From contig NZ_BBJO01000014.1 of NCBI RefSeq assembly GCF_000739575.1, positions 1 through 64,000 of the forward strand: a DNA stretch of 64,000 bases, in the 5' to 3' direction. Positions 50,065 through 60,190 of the stretch are shown in pieces (the first letter of the stretch is position 1; every line of letters starts with the position of its first letter). Origin of the DNA: Halobellus rufus (lineage in GTDB: Archaea > Halobacteriota > Halobacteria > Halobacteriales > Haloferacaceae). The notes beneath the pieces were generated by a model that was not told where the DNA came from, ran no database searches, and was given only the letters and a program-made list of their open reading frames with translations. Made by a program: the position numbers and the translations under genes.

Positions 50065-50613
50065 ATGTCCGACGAAGAGTCGCCCGTCCCCGAGGAGATC
50101 CTCACGAGTGCGAAGGAGCGACTCGACGCGGAGGAGATCTCACTGGCGGACAACGAAGAGATACTCCACGCCCTAACCGAGTTGACACCGGTGTACGAGA
50201 ACGACCGGTCCTACTTCGTGCTCGGGAACTACGACCGGGAGCCGATCCGTCGGTTGAATCTGGTGATCGACCGCCTCAACCGTCGGCAGGACGCCTACGC
50301 CTTCCGTATGGTCGATATCCACGGGGAGTGGGACAACAGCATCCAGAAGTTCTGTCTGATCGCCGACATCGTGACCCATCTCGTCGGCGTCGCCGAGAAG
50401 GAGCCGAGCGACTTCCTCGTCGAGCAGGGACTCCTCGTCGGTACGACGGAGTACTTCTCGAAGAGTCACGTCCTCAAACGGGAGTACGAGGACGAGAGCC
50501 ACCCGTTTGGGTGGATGCAGGACGGGGTATTCGAGTTGTTCGAGCGAGCGGACCGGCTGTACCGGTGGCAGACCGAGGAGGAACTCGTCGAAACGACAGA
50601 AGAACTCCCGTGA
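50065..50613 (+). CDS. Conserved-looking haloarchaeal protein of unknown function
   Basis: A 182-residue acidic soluble protein without signal or membrane helices. It is mostly helical by eye: an N-terminal ILTSAKERLDAEEISLADNEE region, a central FVLGNYDREPIRRLNLVIDRLNRRQDAYAFRM and a VDIHGEWDNSIQKFCLIADI stretch with one His and one Cys, then VTHLVGVAEKEPSDFLVE. I do not recognise the family. It is divergent from the palindrome-controlled regulator and may be its target. Confidence 0.75.
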   Translation: MSDEESPVPEEILTSAKERLDAEEISLADNEEILHALTELTPVYENDRSYFVLGNYDREPIRRLNLVIDRLNRRQDAYAFRMVDIHGEWDNSIQKFCLIADIVTHLVGVAEKEPSDFLVEQGLLVGTTEYFSKSHVLKREYEDESHPFGWMQDGVFELFERADRLYRWQTEEELVETTEELP

Positions 50614-51413
50614 CGGCGAATAGTGCCTGTTTAGTTGGGGAGTGAACGCTTCGAGACCGGGTTGCGAGAAGGTCCCCGAAAGTCCCCCGAGACGGCAACT
50701 CCCTCCAAACCCACTACCAGCGACTTGCCGGTCTGTCACCGCATAACTAAACGTGGCGCGCAAAGAGACACCGGAATCGCTGATCCGACTCAGTATCCAC
50801 ATCATACGGCAGTATTATCATATTTATATACTAGTCGATTATCTGATTTTTTTATCATCCAATGGGAACTACCCTGAGAGAACAGGTGTTGCAGGAATTT
50901 CAAGCGAGATGACGTCGCAGTCGGTGCGTCGCTTATCGGTGCTGCATATCGATAACAAGCTCGAATCTCGAAGAAAATCGCTGAGTCCATTACACCATCG
51001 ATGAAAGCCGAAACGCCCTCAAATATATTTAATTAGATATTACGGCATACTGTCCGCTTTAGATTTATTTCTGCTACCGCTTCTGAACCAATTAAACTAT
51101 GCGCAAACATCGCATTCGCGTTGACCACGGAACCTAGACAGACCCCCAGGGCGAGCTCCACTATTCTATCAGACGTACAGTTGTTATTTTCTGGCCAAGT
51201 CGCACACGAAATTGCGACCAGGAATAAATCTGGGTGCCGGAAAATGATCTATCAGAGAACAGAAGACGGGGTTCTTTGTGCATAATTTACTCTGAGAGCA
51301 CAGTCTAAATCGGGCCGAAGAGAATGCTCAAAGAACAGATGACGAAGGGGGTATTGGTTCTTCTTCGGTACGATAACCCGATTTGCAGAGCACTATAGTG
51401 AGTTGGTACCCGG
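50614..51413. other. 800-bp AT-rich gap beside the broken orc1/cdc6
   Basis: No gene is visible. The strand-neutral features are AT-rich tracts (50810-50860 and 51020-51100), an imperfect inverted repeat around 50931-50960 (GCTTATCG...CGATAACAAGC) and a GACGAAGGGGG string near 51341 that faintly recalls haloarchaeal origin-recognition boxes. Next to a decayed initiator gene this could be a relict replication origin, but repeat boxes are not convincing. Confidence 0.35.
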
Positions 51414-52570
51414 TCAGAAAAGGCTCGAGACAGAGTGACTACCGGTTCGCCCTCTGTCGGCTAACGCCGACCGGACTATCGCTTGATTGCAAGCGAGTTC
51501 GTACTTTCGGTACGCGCCGTTGGCCCGTCCTTCGTTGTGAGTAGTGTACGCTACGAGGCCAGTGTCAACCAGCTCGTTCAGCCGTTTTTGAATACGACGT
51601 TTACTTCGAGGGTTCGCCTCAATCTCGGGTGCCTTTTCGAGTATAGATACGTATTCATTGTATACGGAGGCAGTCTTCGCAGGAAGGTCTCCTGCAGAGC
51701 TAAGTTCGATTAACGTGAACAGCACCAATTGGCTCTGTCCGTCGAGGTGGTCGAGGTGCTCGTCGACTTCTTCGCGCTCGATCTCTTCCTTAGCTGTTTG
51801 CACGTGCCGGCCCCGGACTCGGTCCGCGCGTTCATCACTCGCTATGGCGGCACCCTCACGAAGCAATCGGAGGGTGTACTGAGCGTCCCCGTTGCGTTCT
51901 GTCCCATAGGCGGCACAGAGAGGGACAGTCTCCGGCGCGACACGCTGACCTGACAACGACGTCTCGATCCATTCTTTGAGCAAACTCCGGAGCTCATCGG
52001 TCGTGTACTGGGGGAATTTCACTACTGACTGGGCCGGCCACACGTCCTCAGTAAACCGGTTCGATATCTCCATATCTCTGCGATCGCGACGACGCCCATG
52101 TTATTCCAACGGGCCAAGTCCCCAAGTTCGTCAACGCTTTCGAGTTCGTCAATGCCGTCGAGCACCAGTACTGTCGGCTCTGACCGTGATTGGATTTCTT
52201 CTTCGAGCGTCGTCCGAACACGGGCGAACGCGTATCCCGTCTCCGAGAGGGCATTCTCATCGGACCGAAACTCGTTGACTGCTCGAACGAGCGTCCGATA
52301 GAGCGTTCCCGCAGACGCACAGTCGATGAGTATCGTGTTGAAGTCCCTGCAGTCTCCGATCTCGTCGAGTCCGCGTCGGACAAGGGTCATCTTTCCGGAA
52401 CCCTCAGGCCCGACCGCGACGGTAACTTCATCTCCACCGTCGACGGCCCGTCGTAATACCGTTTTCAGCTCCTCGTACTCCTGCTCCCGTTCGATAGCAG
52501 CATCCACCTCTTGGCCGGGAAATCCACGTCGTCTTCTGTAAATATTAGTGTTGGCGTCAAACAGAGACAT
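51414..52570 (-). pseudogene. Frameshifted orc1/cdc6-like replication initiator
   Basis: From the ATG at 52570 the first frame encodes an AAA+ N-terminal part (starts MSLFDANTNIYRRR; P-loop GPEGSGKM; Walker-B-like VLVLDGIDEL). It leaves frame near 52074-52080 and continues in a second frame (EISNRFTEDVWPAQSV, LRSLLKEWIE, a C-terminal winged helix) to 51414. One missing base accounts for the break; a repaired protein would be ~385 residues, normal for the family. The Walker A Thr/Ser is Met and the Walker B Glu is Gly, so decay preceded or accompanied the frameshift. Probably a relict of an integrated replicon. Confidence 0.8.
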
Positions 52571-52667
52571 AGGCCAGTGTACGTCAGTATGTCTCAAAAA
52601 ACCACCGCGTCACCGGAAGGATCTCGCTGCGCCCAAAATTAATGGCCTCCGGGAGAGACGGATCCGT

Positions 52668-54176
52668 ATGAAACGAGACCCCACCGTGGATACAATTGTA
52701 AAACTCGCGGAGAATCTCGGAATGAGCGTTACCCCTTCGGAAGCAGAGGACTACGCACACCTGATCGAGACGACACTCGCAGATTACGACGTCATCCGAG
52801 AGATGTCCGAGCCGGCGGTTTCACCGGAGGAGCAACGGTATGCCCGCTCTGACTCAGGCCGCCGCCCTGACGAGGGCGAGGACCCCTACAATGCGTGGAT
52901 TTCACGGACGAAGGTGGCTGGCGCCGACGACGGACTGCTCGCGGACGCTCGTGTCGGTCTCAAGGACAACATCGCCCTCGCGGGGGTGGAAATGACGTGC
53001 GGATCGACCCTCTTGGAGGGGTACGTACCAAGCGTAACCGCGACGGTCGTTCACCGTCTTCTCGACGAGGGGGCGACGATCGTCGGAAAGAACAATATGG
53101 ATAGTTTCGGATTCTCGTCGTCTGGTGACCTCTCCGATTTCGGTGCGGTTCGCAACCCCGCCGACGAGTCGTATCTCGCCGGCGGCTCCTCGGGGGGCTG
53201 TGCGGCTGCCCTGGCATCGGACGAGATCGAAATCGCACTGGGCTGCGATCAGGGTGGGTCAATCTGCGTTCCAGCGGCCAACTGCGGAGTCGTCGGCCTC
53301 CGCCCGACGACGGGTCTAGTTCCCTACACTGGCATTTTCCCCGTCGAACGGACGATCGACCACGTCGGCCCGATGGCACAGCGCGTCGCTGACGTCGCGG
53401 TCACGCTCGAGGCGATCGCCGGGCGTGACGGATTGGACTCCCGCCAGCCCGCCGATCTCGAGCCGGAAGGGTACACCGAGGCGCTCGGAAGGGATATCTC
53501 AGGACTGACTGTCGCTCTTCTCGAGGAAGGGTTCGATCACCCAGAGAGCAGGGCGGCAGTGACTGACGCCGTCGACTCGGCCGTCGGACGATTGGCGGAT
53601 CTCGGGGTCGAAGTGAAGCGAGTTTCTGTGCCGATTCACAACCGTGCCCCGGCTGTCGCGTGGCTGATCTGGGGGTACGGAAGTCTGCAAGTATTCAAGC
53701 AGGCCGGACAGGTCCCACAACACGACGGCTGGTACGACACCGATTTCAAGCGCATCTTCTCGAAGTGCCGGGCCGCTGCGGGAGACACGCTCTCGCCGAT
53801 GGTCAAGGCGACGCTCCTGGCGATGGAATACATCGACCAACGACATACCGCCCTCTACGGGAAGGCCAAGAACGTCAGCCGAACCATCACACGGCGGTAC
53901 GATGACGTCCTCGCCGAGGCGGATGCAATCGTGATGCCAACCACACCGGGAAAGCCTCTGGGAGTGGATCCAGAACTGAACCAGATCGAGCGGATCATCC
54001 GAACGTTCCCGCCGAACAAGAACACGTGTCCGTTCGCGATCACCGGTCACCCAACTCTCTCGGTTCCCTGTGGTACGGTCGATGGGCTTCCGATCGGAAT
54101 GATGTTGGTCGGATCGCGGTTCGATGAATCGACGATCCTCTCGATCGGGGACGCATACGAGCGGCACAGTTCGTAG
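52668..54176 (+). CDS. Amidase-signature hydrolase (first copy)
   Basis: A 502-residue amidase-signature enzyme with the Ser-cisSer-Lys triad visible: Lys in ARVGLKDNIAL, the Ser-rich loop AGGSSGGCAAAL, and the nucleophile in DQGGSICVPA. It should hydrolyse an amide (or acyl-amine) in the cytoplasm. The N-terminal ~70 residues form a helical cap as in its paralog. A TATA-like AAAATTAAT about 30 bp before the ATG suggests a leaderless mRNA and makes it the first gene of the transport operon. No Tat or Sec signal. Confidence 0.9.
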   Translation: MKRDPTVDTIVKLAENLGMSVTPSEAEDYAHLIETTLADYDVIREMSEPAVSPEEQRYARSDSGRRPDEGEDPYNAWISRTKVAGADDGLLADARVGLKDNIALAGVEMTCGSTLLEGYVPSVTATVVHRLLDEGATIVGKNNMDSFGFSSSGDLSDFGAVRNPADESYLAGGSSGGCAAALASDEIEIALGCDQGGSICVPAANCGVVGLRPTTGLVPYTGIFPVERTIDHVGPMAQRVADVAVTLEAIAGRDGLDSRQPADLEPEGYTEALGRDISGLTVALLEEGFDHPESRAAVTDAVDSAVGRLADLGVEVKRVSVPIHNRAPAVAWLIWGYGSLQVFKQAGQVPQHDGWYDTDFKRIFSKCRAAAGDTLSPMVKATLLAMEYIDQRHTALYGKAKNVSRTITRRYDDVLAEADAIVMPTTPGKPLGVDPELNQIERIIRTFPPNKNTCPFAITGHPTLSVPCGTVDGLPIGMMLVGSRFDESTILSIGDAYERHSS

Positions 54177-54240
54177 TGTCACACCGCTCTAACCCCCTGG
54201 GAAACTTTTAACAACCTGAACAGTAGCACATTATCAATAG

Positions 54241-55347
54241 ATGGCACAGATAGAACTCGACGGAATAACCAAGCGATACGACGATCTAGAGGCCGTGAGC
54301 GGTCTCTCTACGACCGTAAAAGACGGAGAACTCCTCTGTCTGCTCGGCCCGAGCGGCTGTGGAAAGTCCACAACGCTTCGGATGATTGGCGGCCTCGAGA
54401 TGCCAACGGAGGGAACGATCAAACTCGACGACGAAGACATCACCGACGTCCCGCCGTACAATCGGGACACCTCGATCGTCTTTCAAAACTGGGAGCTGTT
54501 TCCACACAAATCCGTCCGAGAGAACGTGGCGTTCGGGCTCAAAATGCGTGACGTCGACGCTGACGAGCGACACGAAACGGCCGAGGAGCTGCTCGAAAGG
54601 GTCGAAATGGGTGGATACGGTTCGTACGATCCGACCGACCTCTCAGGCGGCCAGAAGCAGCGGGTCGCCCTCGCACGATCGCTGGCTGTCGATCCATCGG
54701 TTCTCCTCCTAGACGAACCGCTCTCGAACTTGGACAAGCGACTGCGAGAGCAGATGGAGATTCACCTCAAGCAGATCCACGAGGAGTTCGACAAGACGTT
54801 CATTTACGTCACCCACAACCAAGACGAGGCTTTCACTCTCGCAGATCGGATCGGAATTATGAACGACGGCCAACTCGTCCAAGTGGGAGATCCGATGGAC
54901 GTGTATCAGAACCCGACAAACCGTTTCACAGAGGAGTTCCTCGGCGATACGAACTTCATCGAGGGCAAGGTCTCGGATTCCAGCGACCAACCGGTGGTAA
55001 AGACAGGATTCGGCGCTTCGATTCCGCTTTCGAAGAACGCGGGTGTCGATTCCGGTGACACGATCGACCTCTCGCTCCGCCCGGAATTCCTGGCGCTCTC
55101 GTCGCCGGACGATCAGCAGTCGACGGTGACGACAGACGGTGGCCACGCTGTCACCGGAACGGTCGAAGACGTCCTGTATCAGGGATCGACCATTCGGTAC
55201 TCGGTGTCGGTTTCGGGGGAGCCCCTCTTCGTCGAACGACACGTCGGTGATCGTCTCGAACTCTCCACGGGAGACACCGTCCAACTTCAGTGGGACACCG
55301 ATGACGTACTGCTGTTCCGCGAAGACGGAACGAAACTCGACGTGTAA
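54241..55347 (+). CDS. ABC importer ATPase, PotA-like
   Basis: A 368-residue ABC ATPase: Walker A GPSGCGKST, Q-loop FQNWELFPH, signature LSGGQKQR, Walker B VLLLDEPLSNLD and the H-loop YVTHNQDE. The C-terminal TOBE-like beta domain (~residues 240-365) is typical of polyamine/iron/opine importers. It would energise the two permeases downstream. A promoter-like AACTTTTAAC precedes it, so it may also be transcribed on its own. Confidence 0.93.
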   Translation: MAQIELDGITKRYDDLEAVSGLSTTVKDGELLCLLGPSGCGKSTTLRMIGGLEMPTEGTIKLDDEDITDVPPYNRDTSIVFQNWELFPHKSVRENVAFGLKMRDVDADERHETAEELLERVEMGGYGSYDPTDLSGGQKQRVALARSLAVDPSVLLLDEPLSNLDKRLREQMEIHLKQIHEEFDKTFIYVTHNQDEAFTLADRIGIMNDGQLVQVGDPMDVYQNPTNRFTEEFLGDTNFIEGKVSDSSDQPVVKTGFGASIPLSKNAGVDSGDTIDLSLRPEFLALSSPDDQQSTVTTDGGHAVTGTVEDVLYQGSTIRYSVSVSGEPLFVERHVGDRLELSTGDTVQLQWDTDDVLLFREDGTKLDV

Positions 55348-55370
55348 AATATCGTTCCCGATATGCTGCT

Positions 55371-56909
55371 ATGACATTCGAATCCACCACCGTCGACGAC
55401 CTTTACGAGATAGCAAACCGACTGGGCCTCGACATCTCGACGACCGATATGGATTATTATCGGACCGTCGTTGAGGAGTCACTTTCCGAACTCGAACGCG
55501 TGCAAGAGTTGGAACCGCCATCGCTCCGCCCGACCCAGCGTCAGTACAGGACCGAGCGGGAGGGGAATCGACCGGACGAGAGCGAAAACCCGCACAACGC
55601 GTGGATCACGCGGTGTGACGTGGGAGCCGACACCAGTGGAGCCCTCGATGGGACCACGGTTGGACTGAAAGACAGCATCGCGCTCGCCGGCGTCGAGATG
55701 ACGTGCGGATCACGGCTGCTCGAAGGGTACGTACCCGAATCTGACGCAACCGTCGTGAGTCGGCTGCTCGCGGCCGGTGCCCGAATCACAGGCAAGTGCA
55801 ATATGGAGAATTTCGCATTCTCCGCGTCGAGTGACACCTCAGATTTCGGGGCTGTCACAAATCCCGCGGCCCCCGCCCGCATCGCTGGCGGGTCCTCGAG
55901 CGGCAGCGCAGCCGCTGTCGCTGCCGGGGACGTCGATGTCGCACTCGGTTGTGACCAAGGCGCTTCGGTTCGTGTACCCGCGTCCTGTTGTGGGATCGTC
56001 GGGCTGGACCCGACGACAGGGCTGGTCCCGTACACCGGGATCTTTCCGATGGACCCGACGATAGACAGTGTGGGGCCGATGGCCCGGACCGTCCACGGCG
56101 TCGCCGAGGTCCTAGAAGTAATCGCGGGGGTGGACGGACTCGACCCCAGACAGGGGCCAGCCGTGCAGACAGCCGACTACACCGCCGCAGTAGCCGACGA
56201 CATTCAAGACTTGGAGATCGGCGTCCTACAAGAGGGATTCGAGGGCCCTGATGCCGACGACCGCGTCCTGGAGACAACCCGAGATGCACTCGATACCTAC
56301 GAGCGGCTCGGTGCCAACACGACGCCAGTTTCGGTCCCGCTTCACGACGATGCCGTCTCAGTAGGCTTCACAATCTGGGCCTACGGCGCCCTCAAAGTCT
56401 TTAGGAACGGAGGCCAAGGCGTGCATCTCGATGGGTGGTACGACACAGATCTGATGGCGGCGTTCGCCGAGCGTCGCGACACACGGACCGATGGCCTCTC
56501 TGAGGAAGGGAAAGCCACGCTGTTAGCGATGGAGCACCTCGCCAACCGTTATGGGGGCGCCACGTACGGACGGGCTCAGAACCTCCGATACCGACTTCGT
56601 CGCGAACTCGACGACCTGTTCTCCACGGTCGACGTCCTAGCGCTGCCGACGATGCCAGTCCTCCCGTTCGAAATCGAAGACGATCTTGCGGATACAGAGC
56701 GCACCAGTCGGACGATCACGCTCTGTCGAAACACTGCAACGTCGTCACTCACGAACCACCCGTCAATTTCCGTTCCGTACGGGTCAGTCGACGGTGTTCC
56801 GGTCGGCCTGTTGCTCATCGCGGACCACTATGACGAACAGACATTGTTGGCTACTGCGAACGCCTTACTCGAAACGACCACCGAGGCACCACACCGTGAG
56901 CCGCTATGA
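55371..56909 (+). CDS. Amidase-signature hydrolase (second copy)
   Basis: A 512-residue paralog of the first amidase with the same cap domain and catalytic residues: Lys in TVGLKDSIAL, AGGSSSGSAAAV and CDQGASVRVPA. The PYTGIFPMDPTIDSVGPMAR segment matches the paralog at PYTGIFPVERTIDHVGPMAQ. It lies between the ATPase and the binding-protein gene, strongly tying amide hydrolysis to uptake. Two copies may cleave different amide bonds in one imported compound. Confidence 0.9.
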   Translation: MTFESTTVDDLYEIANRLGLDISTTDMDYYRTVVEESLSELERVQELEPPSLRPTQRQYRTEREGNRPDESENPHNAWITRCDVGADTSGALDGTTVGLKDSIALAGVEMTCGSRLLEGYVPESDATVVSRLLAAGARITGKCNMENFAFSASSDTSDFGAVTNPAAPARIAGGSSSGSAAAVAAGDVDVALGCDQGASVRVPASCCGIVGLDPTTGLVPYTGIFPMDPTIDSVGPMARTVHGVAEVLEVIAGVDGLDPRQGPAVQTADYTAAVADDIQDLEIGVLQEGFEGPDADDRVLETTRDALDTYERLGANTTPVSVPLHDDAVSVGFTIWAYGALKVFRNGGQGVHLDGWYDTDLMAAFAERRDTRTDGLSEEGKATLLAMEHLANRYGGATYGRAQNLRYRLRRELDDLFSTVDVLALPTMPVLPFEIEDDLADTERTSRTITLCRNTATSSLTNHPSISVPYGSVDGVPVGLLLIADHYDEQTLLATANALLETTTEAPHREPL

Positions 56910-56957
56910 CGGATTGGCACCCAAAGATATTTCAAATATAAAGACATTCCACGGATT

Positions 56958-58169
56958 ATGCGGGACGATAGCACGAACTCCAGACCGAAACGTACCGACG
57001 GATCGAGGAATCGACTTCATCGCCGGGATGTTCTCGCTGCGACGGCCGGGCTCTCGGCGACGGCGTTGGCAGGCTGTGCCGGTAGCGGACCGTCTCAGGA
57101 TGGGGAGACCGAAGCTTCATCCGACGATACGACCGAGGCGTCGCAGGACTCGAGTGGCGGGACGACTGCGAACGGGGAATACCCCGACTACTCCGGCCAG
57201 ACCCTCACCGTCGCGACGTGGGCTGGCATCTACGCGGAAGCGTTCGAGCAGTCCGTCGCACGACTGTTCGAAGAGCGCACCGGTGCGACCGTCGAAGTTG
57301 CGCCCGCAGGCGGGAGCATCCTGACCGAGATTCAGAGCGCGCCGGAGGACAACCCACCGTACGACGTCGCGGCCGCGGAAGGGTTCTTCTACTGGCAAGG
57401 TCGCAATGAGGGCCTCTTCCAGGAGATCGACACCGACAGAATCCCGAACCTAGACGACGTGTACCCGTATCTGAAGGACCTTCGCGGAACGAAGTACGGC
57501 GTGCCGACGGATGGATCGTTGGAAGGTATCGTCTACAACACCAACATCGGTTGGGAGCCGACCGAGTGGACCGACCTCCTCTCAGACAAGCAGGGCACCG
57601 ACAGGATCGGGTTCGAAGGCGCTTGGTACATCTATCCGATGGAGGTGGCGGCAGTTTCGCTCGACACCAAACCTGGAATCCAAGAGCTCTACGACGAGGG
57701 ATCTCATCAGGCGGTTCTCGATCGGCTTCGCCAGTTTGGACAGAACGTTGAACTCTGGACCGGCTCCTTCGCTGAGATCGAAACAAGCCTCAAACAGGGA
57801 ATCATCAATCTCTCGATGTGGTACTCCGGGATGGGCAACGCCGCAGCGGCCCAACAGGAACAACTCGGGTTCGCAACGCCCGAGCGGACCGCTGGCTACC
57901 TCGACCACTACTGCCCGGTTCGGGGATCCGAAAAGACGCAGATGGCTCACGACTTCCTCAACCACATGATCGACCCCGCCGTTCAGTCCGAGTGGGCCAA
58001 GACCGGCTACGTCTTCACAACCAACCAGGAGGCCACGTATCCGGAGCGGACACAAGGTCAGTATCCGAGCAGCAGTTCGGAGTGGGAAAAAATCAGTATC
58101 GCAGATTTCACACAGTTGAGCGAGTACTCCTCGATGTTCTCGAACGAGTTCCAAGAAATCAAGGGGTAA
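56958..58169 (+). CDS. Tat-exported solute-binding lipoprotein, PotD-like
   Basis: A 403-residue family-1/PotD-type extracellular binding protein. The signal has HRRDVLAATAG and lipobox ALAGC, then a Ser/Thr/Glu linker. The mature part starts LTVATWAGIYAEAFEQ, as in spermidine/putrescine or opine binding proteins, and includes YGVPTDGSLEGIVYN and the conserved SMWYSGMG. A strong TATA (ATTTCAAATATAAAG) about 25 bp upstream indicates an extra promoter, giving more binding protein than permease. The ligand is unknown. Confidence 0.92.
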   Translation: MRDDSTNSRPKRTDGSRNRLHRRDVLAATAGLSATALAGCAGSGPSQDGETEASSDDTTEASQDSSGGTTANGEYPDYSGQTLTVATWAGIYAEAFEQSVARLFEERTGATVEVAPAGGSILTEIQSAPEDNPPYDVAAAEGFFYWQGRNEGLFQEIDTDRIPNLDDVYPYLKDLRGTKYGVPTDGSLEGIVYNTNIGWEPTEWTDLLSDKQGTDRIGFEGAWYIYPMEVAAVSLDTKPGIQELYDEGSHQAVLDRLRQFGQNVELWTGSFAEIETSLKQGIINLSMWYSGMGNAAAAQQEQLGFATPERTAGYLDHYCPVRGSEKTQMAHDFLNHMIDPAVQSEWAKTGYVFTTNQEATYPERTQGQYPSSSSEWEKISIADFTQLSEYSSMFSNEFQEIKG

Positions 58170-58172
58170 CGT

Positions 58173-59081
58173 ATGGCAGCTATCGAACAAACGGATACCC
58201 TATCCGCGCTGAAAACGGTTCGCGAGCGCGTATACCGTCCTGAGTTGCTAGTCGCACCGCTGGTCCTCTTCGAGCTGGCGTTCTTCGTCGTACCGCTGAT
58301 TATGCTTGTTCGGGTTTCGCTCTTCGAACAAACGACTTCAGGGGCCTATGTCGCCGGCACGTTCACGTTAGCTAACTACCAAGAGGTGCTCTTCTCGCGC
58401 CACTTTCAGGAAATCTTGTTTTTCTCGTTCAAATTCGCGGTCCTGGTCACCGCTATCGCGACTGTGCTCAGCGTCTTCTTTGCGTACGCCATTTGGCGAG
58501 CCGACGGTATGCTGAAGAACGCGCTCCTCTTCATTGTCGTGGTGACGCTGTTGACGACGCTCGTGGTCCGGTTGTTCTCGATCCTGATCATCCTCTCACC
58601 GAACGGACCGTTCAACCAGCTACTGGTCGCGATACAGGTGTTGCGTGAACCTACCCTGCTCGTGACGAACCTCTTCGGCGCGACAGTCGGACAGGTGTAC
58701 ACGATCTTTCCTTACACAGTCCTCTCGATCTACAGCGTCCTTTCTATCCTGGATTGGACCAAGGTGGAGGCTGCCCGCGACCTCGGTGCGACCGAGATTG
58801 GATCGTTCCGAGAGGTCGTACTCCCGCAGATCACTTCGGGGATTCTCGTCGGTGCTGTGATCAGTTTCGCTTGGTCGTTCGGTGCCTACGCCGCGCCGTT
58901 CCTGCTCGGATCCTCCGGTCAGGACACGGCCGCGATGGAGGTGTATCGCCTGATGGTCACTCGGTTCAACTGGCCGCTGGCGACCGCGCTCTCGTTCGTC
59001 GTCCTCTTGGTCGTGCTTGCGTCAGTGAGCCTCCTGTTCTTCGTGACGGACGACAACTTGGGTGATGCCTATGGTGCGTAG
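58173..59081 (+). CDS. ABC importer permease, PotB-like
   Basis: A 302-residue permease with six transmembrane helices and the EAA motif in ARDLGATEIGSFREVVLPQI, which contacts the ATPase. It begins 3 bp after the binding-protein stop. Its 3' end overlaps the second permease gene. Confidence 0.93.
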   Translation: MAAIEQTDTLSALKTVRERVYRPELLVAPLVLFELAFFVVPLIMLVRVSLFEQTTSGAYVAGTFTLANYQEVLFSRHFQEILFFSFKFAVLVTAIATVLSVFFAYAIWRADGMLKNALLFIVVVTLLTTLVVRLFSILIILSPNGPFNQLLVAIQVLREPTLLVTNLFGATVGQVYTIFPYTVLSIYSVLSILDWTKVEAARDLGATEIGSFREVVLPQITSGILVGAVISFAWSFGAYAAPFLLGSSGQDTAAMEVYRLMVTRFNWPLATALSFVVLLVVLASVSLLFFVTDDNLGDAYGA

Positions 59082-59874
59082 ACGAACAGTTCAGACCGCG
59101 GCGTTCCGACTGGGATATGGGACGATGTTCCTGTTGTTGGTCGCTCCGTTGGTCGTGCTGATTACGACCTCCTTCGCCGGCTCGACCTCGTTCCAATTCC
59201 CGCCGCAGGAGTTGAGTCTCCAGTGGTACGTCGAGTTCGCACAGAGCCAGACGTGGATCACCGCCGTCAAAAACAGCATCATCGTCGGTACGGGAACGAT
59301 CATCCTCTCGACGACCCTTTCGCTTCTGGCTGCCTTCGGCGTCCGGCAGAGTGACGTTACGTGGGTCGCTCGACTGGTTCCGGTGACGTTAATGCCGCTC
59401 TTTTTGCCGCCGGTGGTACTCGGAGTGGCGTTGCTTTCGTTCTTCGGGAGCTACAATCTGCATCAGACCTACGGGAGTATTATTGTGGCCCACGCACTCT
59501 GGGCAACGCCGATTTCGTTCCTCATTATTCAGTCGGTGATGACTCAAGTAAACTGGGGACTACAGGACGCAGCACTCGATCTCGGCGCTTCGCCGCTTAA
59601 AACCAAATTTGAAGTCATCTTTCCGCAGATCAGACAGGGGCTCTTCGCGTCTGCGCTGATCGCGTTCATCATCAGCCTCCAAGAGTTCATTATGGCTCTC
59701 TTTCTGTCGGGCCAAGATACTCGGACTATCCCTGTTCTCGCCTGGACCGCTATCAGTCAGATGCTGGATCCGATCGTGAACGTGGTTTCGACGCTGCTCA
59801 TCACGCTCGTCGTAGTCGCGCTCGTCCTATCTGCATTCTCGATCGGATTAAACCGCCTCGCACGGCAACTCTGA
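59065..59874 (+). CDS. ABC importer permease, PotC-like
   Basis: A 269-residue permease with six transmembrane helices and the EAA loop ALDLGASPLKTKFEVIFPQI. The start is the ATG at 59065 (in-frame GTG at 59062 and ATG at 59071 also possible), overlapping the previous permease gene. It closes the importer operon; the following 300 bp is AT-rich and convergent with the cupin gene. Confidence 0.92.
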   Translation: MPMVRRRTVQTAAFRLGYGTMFLLLVAPLVVLITTSFAGSTSFQFPPQELSLQWYVEFAQSQTWITAVKNSIIVGTGTIILSTTLSLLAAFGVRQSDVTWVARLVPVTLMPLFLPPVVLGVALLSFFGSYNLHQTYGSIIVAHALWATPISFLIIQSVMTQVNWGLQDAALDLGASPLKTKFEVIFPQIRQGLFASALIAFIISLQEFIMALFLSGQDTRTIPVLAWTAISQMLDPIVNVVSTLLITLVVVALVLSAFSIGLNRLARQL

Positions 59875-60190
59875 GGTTTTAGGTCGTCATTTTTTTATGT
59901 TGGCCGCGGTATCGAACGTGGGATAGTGGGTGAGACGACTGCTGCTCGGGAATTCTGTTTATGAGCCACGGATTCGACATATTATAAATATATTTCTAAT
60001 TTAATATTATATTACATACCTATAGAATTGATATATTAAACATACTATAAATGCAGATTAGAATACATTACATCTATTACATCCCAATAGTACAAGTATA
60101 CGTACTAATCTATTACATAATTTCTATGTGATATTTGAAATCGTATTTGTTTAGTTATTTAATAATGTTGAGTGTTATGCGACCGACGCG
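59875..60190. other. Extremely AT-rich convergent gap with ATTACAT repeats
   Basis: From about 59975 to 60180 the sequence is roughly three-quarters A+T, in sharp contrast with both flanks. TATTACAT or CATTACAT occurs about four times (near 60010, 60066, 60077, 60112), among ATATTA/TATAAAT strings. Both flanking genes end here, so it is not an ordinary promoter. No coding sequence. Confidence 0.55.
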
